Below are positions 10,677 to 20,973 of a stretch of 64,000 nt of DNA, piece by piece (the stretch's first letter is position 1; each line of letters begins with the position of its first letter). Position numbers and translations under genes: made by a program. Source of the DNA: Chamaelirium japonicum (taxonomy: Eukaryota > Streptophyta > Magnoliopsida > Liliales > Melanthiaceae); assembly GCA_947650365.1 (NCBI GenBank), contig OX393549.1, positions 18,232,896 through 18,296,895 of the forward strand. The letters are read 5' to 3'. Under the pieces are notes generated by a model, which did not search any database, had not been told where the DNA came from, and saw only the letters and a program-made list of their open reading frames with translations.

Positions 10677-12945
10677 ACGCCCACCTCAAGCCAGCTCCCT
10701 CAAAGCCTGAGAGAGGTCGCCTCGCTTAGATCCCCCACTTCACCCCCGGGTGGGAGCGGCGTGGATTTTGAGCTCGAGGAGAAAGGCCGCCTGCCGGGGT
10801 CCCAGAGAGGAAGTTTTCCCATAGCCGAGACACTACAAGAAGTCAACATCGGGAGCGAGGACGGACCGAGGATGGTTAGTCTCGGGATCTCGCTAACCAA
10901 GGGCGAGGTCCTGGCCTTGACCGGCATACTCAGGGAATACCGTGACGTATTCGCCTGGAGCTTCGCGGACATGCCAGGGATTGACCCGGAGGTCGCCTGT
11001 CATTGTCTGCACACCATGAAAGAGTTCCCGCCGATCAAGCAAAAAGCTCGGCACATACCGGCTGCGAAGTCCATCGCAGTGGCGGCGGAGATAGACAAGC
11101 TAGAGCGAGCTGGCTTTATTCGCGAGGCGTACTTTCCCGAGTGGATCACCAACATCGTGGCGGTGCCCAAGAAGAGCGGGGTGGTCAGAGTGTGCATTGA
11201 CTTCTCCGACCTCAATAAAGCATGCCCGAAGGACAGTTTTCCTCTTCCGCGGATAAGCGCGCTGGTCGACGGAGCTGTCGGATTCCAGGCCCTGTCCTTC
11301 ATGGATGGATATTCTGGGTATAATCAGATACCTCACCACGTCGACGATCAAGAGAAGACCGCCATTTTATTCTGGGGCGGGCTACCAGAAGATATTCTGC
11401 TATCGAGTGATGCCTTTTGGACTTAAGAACGCTGGAGCGACGTACCAAAGGTTAGTCACTCAGATGTTCAAGGGTCAGATCGGCAGGAATGTCGAAGTTT
11501 ATGTAGACGACCTCCTGGTGAAAAGTCGAGAGCGAGAGGGGCATGTCGCCGATCTCCGTGAAAACTTCAAAGTGTTGAGAAAGTACCAAATGAGGCTGAA
11601 CCCGGCAAAGTGCGCATTCGGGGTGACTTCTGGGAAATTCCTAGGGTACCTGGTCACCCACAGGGGGATCGAGGCGGACCCTGGGAAAATCCGAGCACTT
11701 GTCGAGATGCCCGCACCAAGAACCCGGCAGGAAGTCCAGAGGTTGAGCGGGCGAATCGCCGCGCTCAATCGATTCATCTCCAAATCCTCAGACAATTGCC
11801 GACCTCTTTTCGAGCTACTATGAAAAGGAGCGAGCATTTGTTGGGATGAAAAGTGCGAGCGCGCCTTTCAAAAGATCAAGGATTATCTGGTGAGCCCACC
11901 AATCCTAGCGGCACCAAAAGATGGCGCCGAGCTTGGCGTATATCTCGCGGTCACAGAGAATGCGGTAAGCGGGGTCCTTGTTGTAGAAGATGCCTTGAAG
12001 GTCGCACAAAGCTGCGTCCAATGTCAGAAGCACGCCACGACAAATCATATGCCCGCAGAAGAACTGCATCCTCTGGCGAGCCCCTGGCCGTTTCAACAAT
12101 GGGGGTTAGATATTGTGGGACCTTTCCCCGTATCAGCCCGGCAGAAGAAATTCATCTTAGTAGCTACGGACTATTTCACCAAATGGGTGGAAGCGATCCC
12201 GCTAGCTAAGATAGGTGAGAAACAAGTGAGAGACTTCCTTTGGAAGAATATTTTCTGCCGGTTCGAGCTGCCCCGAGTACTCATCACCGACAATGGTCGC
12301 CAGTTCGACAATCGCTTGATCAGAAGCTTTTGCGTTGAATATGGAGTTGACCTAAGGTTCTCGTCCCCAAGATACCCTCAAAGCAACGGGCAGGCCGAAG
12401 CTACGAATCGAGTAATCCTAGACAACCTCAAGAAAAGACTGGGAGGGAAAAAAGGATAGTGGGAGCAGGAACTCGATGGAGTCTTGTGGGCCTATCGCAC
12501 TACTCCACGTCGCTCAACTAACGAATCCCCTTTCAGTCTCACTTTTGGTTGCGAAGCCATGCTACCCGTAGAAGCCGAGCTGCCCACTGAAAGAAGGCTT
12601 GCGTCGGAGGAGGTCGACAATGACAAGCTGCTCGCCGACTCCCTCGATCAGCTCGAAGAAAGACGAGAGCGCGCTAATCTACACCTCGCCGGATATAGAC
12701 AGGAAATGAAGCACGCATATGACAAAAGAGTCTGCCATCGGGCATTCAAGGCTGGCGATCTAGTGATGAGAAAGGTGTTCGCAAACACGCAAGTGCCTAA
12801 TGCAGGAAAGCTCGCGGCAAACTGGGAAGGCCCCTACATAGTACACGAAGCAGGAAGCTCGGGGGCTTACCGGTTGATGACCGCTGAAGGCGACCTGTTA
12901 GAGCGACCTTGGAATGCTTTACACCTTTGCAAGTTTTATGCATAA
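10671..12945 (+). pseudogene. pol of A1 (reverse transcriptase and integrase), broken
   Basis: Reads on from the gag-protease stop. Reverse transcriptase spans about 10950-11620, with KACPKDSFPLPRI, MDGYSGYNQI and the catalytic YVDD at about 11500-11511. A one-base insertion near 11366 shifts the frame. TGA at 11821-11823 follows FELL and is shared with A2. Near 11990 an in-frame deletion of about 1.2 kb relative to A2 joins the start of RNase H directly to the second half of the integrase zinc-binding motif (CVQCQKH). The integrase core keeps its three acidic sites (LDIVGPF, ITDNGRQF, QSNGQAEATN). TAG at 12457 breaks it again. The C-terminal part ends NALHLCKFYA at 12945. The copy cannot make an active polymerase. 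Confidence 0.9.
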
Positions 12946-13060
12946 GACTAAGGAATTTTGTAAATCATCTTCTGAAGTTATGAATGAACGATGAATATTT
13001 CAACAAGGAATTTAACTCGAGAGCTCGGCGCAGCATAGAGCCCGCATGATCTATAAAGTG
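12946..13060. other. Spacer between pol and the 78-bp array (A1)
   Basis: AT-rich non-coding sequence after the pol stop. It is matched in A2 at about 57811-57927 in reverse. No gene is seen. Confidence 0.6.
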
Positions 13061-13400
13061 CAGTCCGCCGCTGAGCAGACTTAAAGCAAGATCGGGATCC
13101 TCAGAGGTAGCCAGTGGGCGACCTTGAGCTTCCCGGGGCAGTCCGCCGTTGTGCGGACTTAAAGCAAGACCGGGATCCTCAGAGGCAGCCAGTGGCCGAC
13201 CTTGAGCTTCCCGGGGCAGTCCGCCGTTGTGCGGACTTAAAGCAAGACCGGGATCCTCAGAGGCAGCCCGTGGGCGACCTTGAGATTCCCGGGGCAGTCC
13301 GCCGTTGTGCGGACTTAAAGCAAGACCGGGATCCTCAGAGGCAGCCAGTGGGCGACCTTGAGATTCCCGGGGAAGTCCGCTGCCTAGTGGACTCTAAACC
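13061..13400. repeat. 78-bp tandem array downstream of pol (A1)
   Basis: About four copies of a 78-bp unit containing GCAGTCCGCCGTTGTGCGGA, itself an inverted repeat (TCCGC...GCGGA). The repeat reads through as an apparent peptide with 26-residue periodicity (GDLELPGAVRRCADL), an accident of a period divisible by three. A2 carries the same array at 57540-57810 in reverse, so it belongs to the element. Confidence 0.88.
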
Positions 13401-13841
13401 TAACCGGGATCCTTCGCGTTCACCTGCCATGAACGGAAGCATCCTGGCGTGGGCATACCCCTCAAAGGGCGAGTCCGTTGAACAGGATCATCGAGGGAAA
13501 TTAACCGGGCAGGGGGCAGCTAGCACTTATTAGTTTCCTTTAAAAATAAAAATGGTTTAAGTCTCTGAGTGTAGGGAAGTTTTTGAAGTTATTTGGTTCG
13601 CTTATCGTTTTCCGGACTCAGAGATTATTTGGGTTTTAGCGAGCATGCCAAGTTTTTCGTTTGCATATACTTTAAAATAAAAAGGTTGAATCGAATTAGC
13701 TGCCTCGCCCGGGGTATCACTCTCGAGATCGCTGCGAAACTCCTAAAGCGGACTCATGAGCAACAAAGAGAGAGAGAGAAACGCATAGGCGAGCTCAAAA
13801 AGATGAGAATTTCATTGATTGACAAGAAATTACAAGAGCAG
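13401..13841. other. Non-coding spacer 3' of the antisense gene (A1)
   Basis: AT-rich stretch with AAAATAAAAATGG-like runs and a short GAGAGAGAGAGA tract. It is well conserved in A2 (about 57100-57530, reverse). It lies just beyond the 3' end of the antisense gene and probably holds its 3' end signals. No open frame is conserved. Confidence 0.55.
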
Positions 13842-16362
13842 TTACAAGGCTGCAAGTTCAAGGCTTGCTAGGCTCCGCCCCACTGTCGTCCCCTCGGCGC
13901 CGCTTCTTCGACCTCTCGGTCTTGTACCTTTCCACAGTGGCCAAGGTGCCCTTTTTGAGGAGATCGTCCAGCTGGGCCAAAGGTGACCTTGTTGAGCCCG
14001 GAGGCCTTCGGCGTGCGTCTCCTTCAGGGCGGCGATCTCTGTCTTCAGAGCAGCGACCTCGCCTTGAAGTTGAGCCGCCTCCTTCCTAGCGGCCTCTCTG
14101 GCAGTGACGGCCTCGTCCCGCTCCGCCACGGCCTTTTTGAGGTCGTCGGAGGTCTTGAGCTGGTCCGTCTCCAGCTCGGCCATGCCCGACACTAGGGTCG
14201 CGACCCTCAGGCGGAGCTCCTCCGTCTCTTTCAGGGCCCCGGCCTGTGAAGCCCGCTAGAGCTCGTGGATGTGCTCGTCCACCTTGCACTCAGACCCCCA
14301 AAGCGAACCGTCGAACATGGCGGCCAGCGCCTTCCCGGCCTCAGCGACCTCCGCGGCCAGTGCCCGGCTCTGTTTCTCCGCCTGCATGAGGAAGATGAAA
14401 AAGTTAGAAAGAAAGACTAACGTTTTTGGTGTAAGGCCAGAGAGAGCAAGAGGTACCTCGGCCAGGCGTTCGCTCAAGGAAGCGAAGGGGGCTCGGGCGA
14501 AGACGTTGCGGCCCAGCAGCTGCCGCACGTAATAAGGCGCCCTCCCCTCCTCCGCAGAGGAGCCCGCGCTGGGACCCCCCGGAGCTTCGATAGGAGGTGG
14601 CACGCCGGGGGAAGGAGTGGGGGCCGGTACCTCCCCCGGGCCAGCTCCGGGTGCTGCCGGGCTCGGAGGGTCCGCCCTGGCCACTTTGGCCTCCGGCTCC
14701 GAGCTGGAGGACTCGGAGTCAGAGCCAATGTCTACAAAGCTAGGGGACCTGTAGACCAGGTCCCCCAAGCCCTGCTGGGAGCCCGCTCCCTCCTGGCCCT
14801 CTGCTGAAGGAGAGGCCTAAGGGGCGAGAGCCGGAGCTGCCGCCGGCGAGGAGGTCGTAGCAGTGGCGTTGGGCTCGCCCTGCTGGACCCCTGCCACGGC
14901 GGCGGGAGGCGGAAGCTCCTGCCCGCTCGGTCCCGCCCCTGGTGCGGGAACTGGTGGAGCCGGGGGCTTCTCCACTAGGGCAGAAGCGGAAGGCTCCACC
15001 CGGAAAGGTTGAGGAGCGGGCTCTTCCTCCTCGGAGCCTGATACCTCCTCCTCGAAGTCCGTCCAGCTTGGCTCCGAGTCCAAGCCCGCCTCCTCCAGCG
15101 CTTTTTGCCGCTGCTCCGTTTGGACGTTCGAAGGCGCGGGCCTCGCGAGCTTTACCTTCTTCTTCCCGTGGGCCTCCATCTCCGGCGTCAGCACTGCTAC
15201 ACGGAGAGGAACGCTCAGATCGCCGAGGAAGTAGCCCATTAATATCTGGGCCATCCTGGATTCGACTTCCACCATGGTTAGCGGGAGGTCGATGTTTGGG
15301 TCGTCGGGCTCGACCATTTGAATCTTGCGGCGAACTATTGGAGGTGGGGCAGGTGGCTGACCTGGGCCGGCGTCCGGGCGAGGAGGCGGTGCAGGAGCGG
15401 AGGTTTCGCCCTGGCGGAGCATCTCCATGGTGTCGGGGTCGTTGAGGCGGATGGGCGAAGCCCGCCTCCGGACCGTCTTCTTGCGAGGGTTGCCTGCCGA
15501 ACTCCCCGCCCCCTTGCTGGCCCCCTTGGAGGGAGGAGGGGCGTTCTGCATCGGCGGAATAGCGCCGATCTCCTCCTCCTTCTTCTTCCGGACGATCTTC
15601 TGCTTCAGCAGAATAGCGCCGGTCTTCCCGTCCTTCAGCTGGAAGGCGAAGTCGAGAGCAGTGATCTTCTCCGGAGTCCGCCCTCCGAGGTAGTGGAGGA
15701 ACGCCTCGTCCAGAGATCACTCCCGGTCGGGAGCGATGCACTTCTTCTTCCCCGCCCAGAAGAGGGACATCTCCCGGAAGACCGCCGTTGGGGGAACCCC
15801 GGGATGAGCCGGGACTCCGTTGTGCCGCCCGCCACGAAAGGGTGGTCCTTCCAGTGGCGGTCCTTGTTCTCGATGGCGGAGAAGGGGAGCACCTCGCCAG
15901 GTCGCCCGGCGAGGTAGAAGTAGCCGCAGCCCGCGGTGCTGAAGACCGGCCCGGGCTTAAGGAGCCACTTTTTGAGCAAGTAGCTCAGTGGGATCCTCGC
16001 CTTCAGGGTGGTCTCCAGCTGGGACAGCCTGTAGAGTATCCCCCAGGAGTTTCCTGAGAGCTGGGCAGGGCAAAGCCCCGTCAACTCCAGGAGCTCCCCG
16101 GCGCGATGACTCAGGGGGAACCGCAGCAAGACCACAACAGCCCGACAGAAGCTACTGTGCCCTGGGGCGGCCTCCCCGAGAGTGGCATCTCGGTGACGAT
16201 GATCTCCCGAGGGAGATCGATCGCCGCCCGGATACTTTCCCCGATGGGCACCCCCATGGGGTTCTGCAGCCAGACCACCGCTCTCTCAGCAGCGGGCTCA
16301 GAAGCTTGGGCGGCGGCAGCAGCGGCGGCAACAGCAGCAGCAACGTCGGAAGCGGAGGCCAT
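13842..16362 (-). pseudogene. Antisense ORF (aORF) of A1, broken, with one intron
   Basis: Lies opposite to gag-pol between pol and the 3' LTR, as the aORFs of Tat elements do. ATG at 16362 begins MASASDVAAAVAAAAA. The N-terminal domain (about 16290-15760) contains GLCPAQLSGNSWGILYRL and resembles the Transposase_28 (putative gypsy-type transposon) domain from memory. A Pro/Ala/acidic middle region follows, then GRNVFARAPF before an intron at 14456-14382 (GT...AG, 75 bases), and a C-terminal coiled coil (TSDDLKKAVAERDEAV). Breaks: frameshifts near 16115 and 15760, TGA near 15713, TAG at 14817, TAG after VDEHIHEL, and a late frameshift near 14000. The A2 homologue is far less similar to it than their pol genes are. 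Role unknown. Confidence 0.8.
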
Positions 16363-16480
16363 TAGAGCAGAAGGGCTAAGGCGAGCTAGAAGCAAAAGCG
16401 ATCAAGGCGGGCTGAAAGCAAAGAAGAAAGGGAGAGGGAGAGCTGTTTTCACGCGACGGTAAATATCGCCCCCCATCCCC

Positions 16481-16685
16481 TATTTATAGACGGGTGAGAG
16501 GCAGGTGAATCGATCCGCAGTTAATGCCCGAGCGCGCTCGGCAAGGCGACGTGACGGCAATCGAAGCGACAGCTCGTTTCTTTCCAATCGTCAAGCGCCA
16601 CGTGGGCCACGTGGGGAAAAGGCTGCACCGGTACCGACGCTGTCATTTACTGACAGGAGAGAAGCGAATCAGAGCGAGACACGTG
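16481..16685 (-). promoter_or_regulatory. Promoter of the antisense gene in A1
   Basis: On the minus strand TCTATAAATA (16490-16481) lies about 120-130 bases before the aORF ATG. Further upstream are CACGTG boxes at 16608-16613, 16599-16604 and 16680-16685 (GACACGTGTCC). The same combination stands before the aORF in A2 and, with different flanks, in B1. This implies that the antisense gene is transcribed from its own promoter rather than from an LTR. Confidence 0.7.
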
Positions 16686-16789
16686 TCCCGCGGCAGCCGG
16701 AATCTCATAATGAGATTTACCGTATCAACTTCGTATCTCGGGTCTCGCGTCGTACTTACGGTGAAACGACCGCTGGAGATCTGGTGCGA

Positions 16790-17400
16790 AACCCAAGCCA
16801 CAAGATCGCCCACGGCTGGTGCCCGCAGCTCACCCGAGGCAGACCCTGATCGCGTGTGATGAGCTCGCGCCGAAAGGAGATCGCTCGTGGCTTACGCACC
16901 CGGCCCGCCCAGCGTCTGTATAATACTGGCAGTCAAAGCTCTCGGCGCAGATCGCCCACGGCTGGTGCCCAAGCTCGCCCGAAGCAGACCCTGGCCGTGT
17001 GTGACAAGCTCGCACCGAAGGAGATCGCTCGTGGCTGATGCTCCGGCCCACCCAGCGTCTGTGAAATACTGGCAGTCAAAGCTCTCGGCGCAGATCGCCC
17101 ACGGCTGGCGCCCAAGCTCGCCCGAAGCAGACCCTGGCCGTGTGTGACAAGCTCGCACCAGAAGGAGATCGCTCATGGCTGATGCTCCGGCCCGCCCAGC
17201 GTTTGTGAAATAGTGGGAGTCAAAACTCTCGACGCAGATCGCCCACGGCTGGCACCCAAGCTCGCCCGAAGCAGACCCTGGCCGCGTGTGACAAGCTCGT
17301 ACCAGAAGGAGATCGCTCGTGGTTGATGCTCTGGCCCGCCCAGCTTTTGTGAAATACTGACAGTCAAAGCTCTCAGCGCAGACCGCCCATGGTTGGTGCC
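16790..17400. repeat. 143-bp tandem array upstream of the antisense gene (A1)
   Basis: About four copies with a period of 143-144 bases, recognised by CTCGGCGCAGATCGCCCACG at about 16941, 17084, 17228 and 17372. A2 has a longer version at 52850-53720 with about six copies. Long apparent frames on the minus strand here are repeat artefacts. Confidence 0.88.
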
Positions 17401-17486
17401 CGCAGTCCGCCAGGTGGAGGTCGCAAAAACCGTCGTGTGCAATAAGACTCCTGAGCAAGCGCCAAAGTCTCCTTGGTCGCTCCCTC

Positions 17487-17498
17487 AGGAGGGGGTAA
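17487..17498 (+). other. Polypurine tract of A1
   Basis: AGGAGGGGGTAA immediately precedes the 3' LTR. The same tract appears before the LTRs of A2 (minus strand, 52717-52728) and, as GGAGGGGGTAAC, of B1. Confidence 0.75.
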
Positions 17499-18143
17499 TA
17501 TTGGGGGTAGCTGAAATCTGCCCTGGAGTTCGCACCCCCCTCCGCGCTCACCAAATCACCTTGACAGGGAGCGAGATCCACATTGGGCTAAAGGGGCCTT
17601 AGGCTAAAAGCTCGCTCAGGAGCTCGCCCAAGCTCGCGCAGGAGTTCGCTGGAGATGGCAGCGGGAGTTAGACTGTCATGCATATAAAGATACCGGCACC
17701 ACAAACGCCCCTAGCTCATGCAGGAGCTCGCCCAAGCTCGCGCAGGAGCTCGCCCAAATTCGCCCTTGCCTGTGGATCTCATATACCCCAGGATTCCAAG
17801 GGGTGGGGAACTCGCCCAGGAGCTCGCCCTCCCCCCCAATGCTAACCAAATCACCTTGACAAGGAGCGAGCTCCACATTGAGCCGAAGGGGCCTTAGGCA
17901 AAGAGCTCGCCCAAGCTCGCTCAGGAGCTCGCCCAAGTTCGCTTAGGAGCTCGATCAAGCTCGCTCAGGAGCTCGCCCAAGCTCGCTCAGGAGCTCGCCC
18001 ACGCTCGCCAAAACTCCCCAGTTTATCGAAGAGGTCGCTCCCGCGAGGTTCGACTCTTGATAGATATGGAAGAGAAGGCGGAGCAATGGAGGGGGAGCTC
18101 GCCCTGGCTTCCCACCGGAGGTCGCCCACAGTGCACAAAGATC
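17499..18143 (+). repeat. 3' LTR of A1, truncated
   Basis: Matches the first 680 or so bases of the 5' LTR, then ends abruptly at AAAGATC where satellite sequence resumes. The last 400 bases of the LTR, including its TATA box, are missing. It begins TATTGGGGG rather than TGTTGGGGG, so the terminal TG is also mutated. GATC is common to both sides of the break. Confidence 0.9.
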
Positions 18144-19100
18144 AATTCTAATTCATTAGCACGATCCATTCTAATTCATTCGTACGATCCATTCAAATTC
18201 ATTCGCACGATCCATTCTAATTCATTCATACAATCCATTCTATTTCATTCGTACGATCCATTCTTACTCATTCGTATGATCCATTCTAATTCTTTCGCAC
18301 GAATGTATCTATTCTAATCCATTCGTACGATCCATTCTAATCCATTCGTACGATCCATTCTAATTCATTCGCATGAATGTAACCATTCTAATTCATTCAT
18401 TTGATCCCTTCTAATTCATTCGTACGATCCATTCTAATTCATTCGTCCGATCCATTCTAATTCATTCTAATTCATTCGCACGAATGTATCCATTCTAATT
18501 CACTCGTACGATCAGTTCTAATTCATTCACAAAATCTATTCTAATTCATTCATACGATCCATTCTAATTCATTCACACGAATGTATCCATTCTAATTCAT
18601 TCATACGATCCATTCTAATTCATTCGTATGATCCATTCTAATTCACTCATACGATCCATTCTAATACATTCATACGATCCATTCTAATTCATTTACACGA
18701 ATATATCCATTCTAATTCATTCGTACGATCCATTCTAATTCCTTCGTACGATCCATTCTAATTCATTCGTACGATCTATTCTATTTCATTCGTACGATCC
18801 ATTCTTACTCATTCGTACGATCCATTCTAATTCATTCGTCCGATCCATTCTAATTCATTCGCACGAATGTATCCATTATAATTCATTTGCACGATCCATT
18901 CTAATTCATTCCTATGATCTATTCTAATTCATTCGTACGATTCATTCTAATTCATTCTAATTCATTCGTACGATCCATTCTACGATCCATTCTAATTCAT
19001 TCATACGATCCATTCTAATTCATATGCACAAAGGTATCCATTCTAATCCATTCGTAGGATCCATTCTAATCCATTCGTACGATACATTCTAATTCATTCG
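18144..19100. repeat. 23-bp satellite, block 2
   Basis: Monomers in the ATTCATTCGTACGATCC orientation. Sequence and variant order match the higher-order repeat from about 4927 to 5905 of block 1. The block is cut at 19100 by the copia element; ATTCG at 19096-19100 is its left target duplication. Confidence 0.93.
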
Positions 19101-20973
19101 TGTTGGAAATAAATCCATGGTAGAGGCACGCAGCGGAAGCAAAGTGAAGTTCCGAGGACCGTAGGCGGTGTGCGTTACATATCAAAATTTTCATCGAAAC
19201 GATCTACATATGCGTGTATAAAACTAGCATGGCAACTACGCGAACCCCTAACGACGATCTAACGCAAAAGAACAATCTAGCATGTATGCATGTTCTAATT
19301 TTGTTAGATCTACTTGTTAGAGATCATACCTGCGTGCGGAATCTTTTACCGCGACAAATTTCTTCTTTGTCGATGGAGATGGGCTACGGATCTGCTCGAC
19401 ATAGCTTCGGTGCGATGACCATTACTTTCTGTTCCGAACTCTGATTGGGCTGAAATTTGGACTGCAGGTAGCCAACTTCGAGACGCAACTTTTACAATAA
19501 GTTTCACATCGTTTGGATCTCTGTAACTCTCGGAATCACAGAAACAATGCTGATTTTCTGTGCAGATTCTGGACAGCAAAAGGTTGCGGGAGACGCCTTC
19601 TAGTTCACCCGATCTCACACGATACACGGCACCTCATCAATGGATCTCTGAGTGCCTCCATACGATGAGCCTTCTCCTTCTACGAAACACCATGTGAGGA
19701 AGACGAGTCGCCATCCAATGGCGCAAGCGAGCGAGAGAGAGACGAGAGATGAGATGCGAAGAGAGGAGAGGGGGTGGCTAGGGTTTCCCCCATGGCTTGG
19801 GCCGGCCCTAGGGCTTGCATGGTTCATTAATTTCGTCCCCCCCTCTCTCCCTATGCATTATATAGGGCCGGCCTTATCCTTACGGATAAGCCTAGCGGAT
19901 AGGATTGACTGATTCAAACCTTTCCCTATATATCTCTTCTTTTATCTCTATGTTTTCCTTGTTTTCGAAAACGGTCAAAACCAGCCCATTTTCTGCGCCT
20001 CTTGACCGACCCTTTCATCAGAGGCAACAACCTCCTGAAACTAATAGGGCCGGCCTTGACCAGTCTCTCAACACTCAGGGGCGGCCCCCTTAGTGCATAG
20101 TGGTGCATAGTATGACTAAAACGCCCTTATGTCACTAGTTGGCTGTTCCTCGTGTACGAGACTTTGCAAGGCACACATAAGTGAAGTGCACCAGTGATTT
20201 CACTATTCTCTGAGGTTCCCGTAGGGTGCCCCTAGTGAAGTCAACTAGTCAACTCGCAACATATCCCGGTGCATCACACCCATGTGGCAAATACCACTTA
20301 TGACAAGGAATTGCTACATGCGTCTCTGCACTAACCTAGTGTTTCCCCTTAGTGCACACACATAGCTACGCATCTATCGTGCACTACTGTGAAGCACTCA
20401 CGGAGCGTATTCTTGGACTTCTCGCTTCCTCTAACTACGTTCTGTGTTTCGACGAGATGGTATAAGAACCATACATAATGTCGATAAGGTGGAACCTTCA
20501 GGGACCAGGGTTCATGGCTTCCAACTCGGACTCGATCGACACACTACCCGAGTGTACCATCGATCCTCTGAGTCCGAGTTAACCTGCGTAGCCACCCAGA
20601 GTGCGACACAGGCTGTACTCCAATTCCCCCGGACTTACTATGTTCTCCCTCATACCCCTGCTCTCCGCTTAGTATGGTAAACTCGCTGTCCCTCCACTTG
20701 GTGCCATGACGCAACTCGAGCGGTGGAGAATACCGTCAGACTCGAGTGCTCATATGACTCGGTTCCTTCCAGGTTGACCACATACATCGTATCTCCGATT
20801 ACTCTTCCGAGCAACCTGATCCGTCACCAGTCTAACTGATGACCACCTGGCCAGGGTTTAATACGACGTAGGTCAGACCAAGGAATGCACCTCCCGTTAG
20901 GGGTGTGGATAGCCTACAGGAGTGACATGCTGATGCAATGCCAGCCGGGTAACCCAGTACACCGTGGTTTTGG
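19101..20973 (-). repeat. Left LTR of C-outer, first part
   Basis: Begins TGTTGGAAATAAATCC and corresponds to 36890-38765 of the right LTR. It ends at TTTTGG where C-inner is inserted; TTTGG at 20969-20973 is repeated at 31038-31042. A TATA-like TATATAA (minus strand, 19864-19858) sits in a GC-rich setting with GGCCGGCC. Short conserved frames of 60-100 codons in this LTR occur in all copies and strands and have no recognisable motif. Confidence 0.9.

Larger units (their letters stand above)
6997..18143 (+). mobile_element. Tat-type Ty3/gypsy LTR retrotransposon A1, 3' LTR truncated
   Basis: An 11.1-kb element inserted in the satellite. In order it holds a 5' LTR (TGTTGG...GAACA), a primer site, broken gag-protease, broken pol, a 78-bp tandem array, an antisense gene with its own promoter, a 143-bp tandem array, a polypurine tract and a 3' LTR that stops after 645 bases. 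The second copy, A2, is close in gag, pol and LTR. The order RT, RNase H, integrase (seen fully in A2) and the antisense ORF between pol and the 3' LTR place it in the plant Tat lineage by family knowledge. No target duplication can be tested because the right end is missing. Confidence 0.92.

Noticed and set aside
13114..13533. 139-codon repeat protein (GDLELPGAVRRCADL)
   Set aside because: The 78-bp period is a multiple of three, so the array stays open; A2 has the same array with different stops and no other coding evidence.
18057..18317. Peptide repeats such as FIRTIHSNS in the satellite
   Set aside because: Produced by the 23-bp unit; frames are short and broken at variant monomers.
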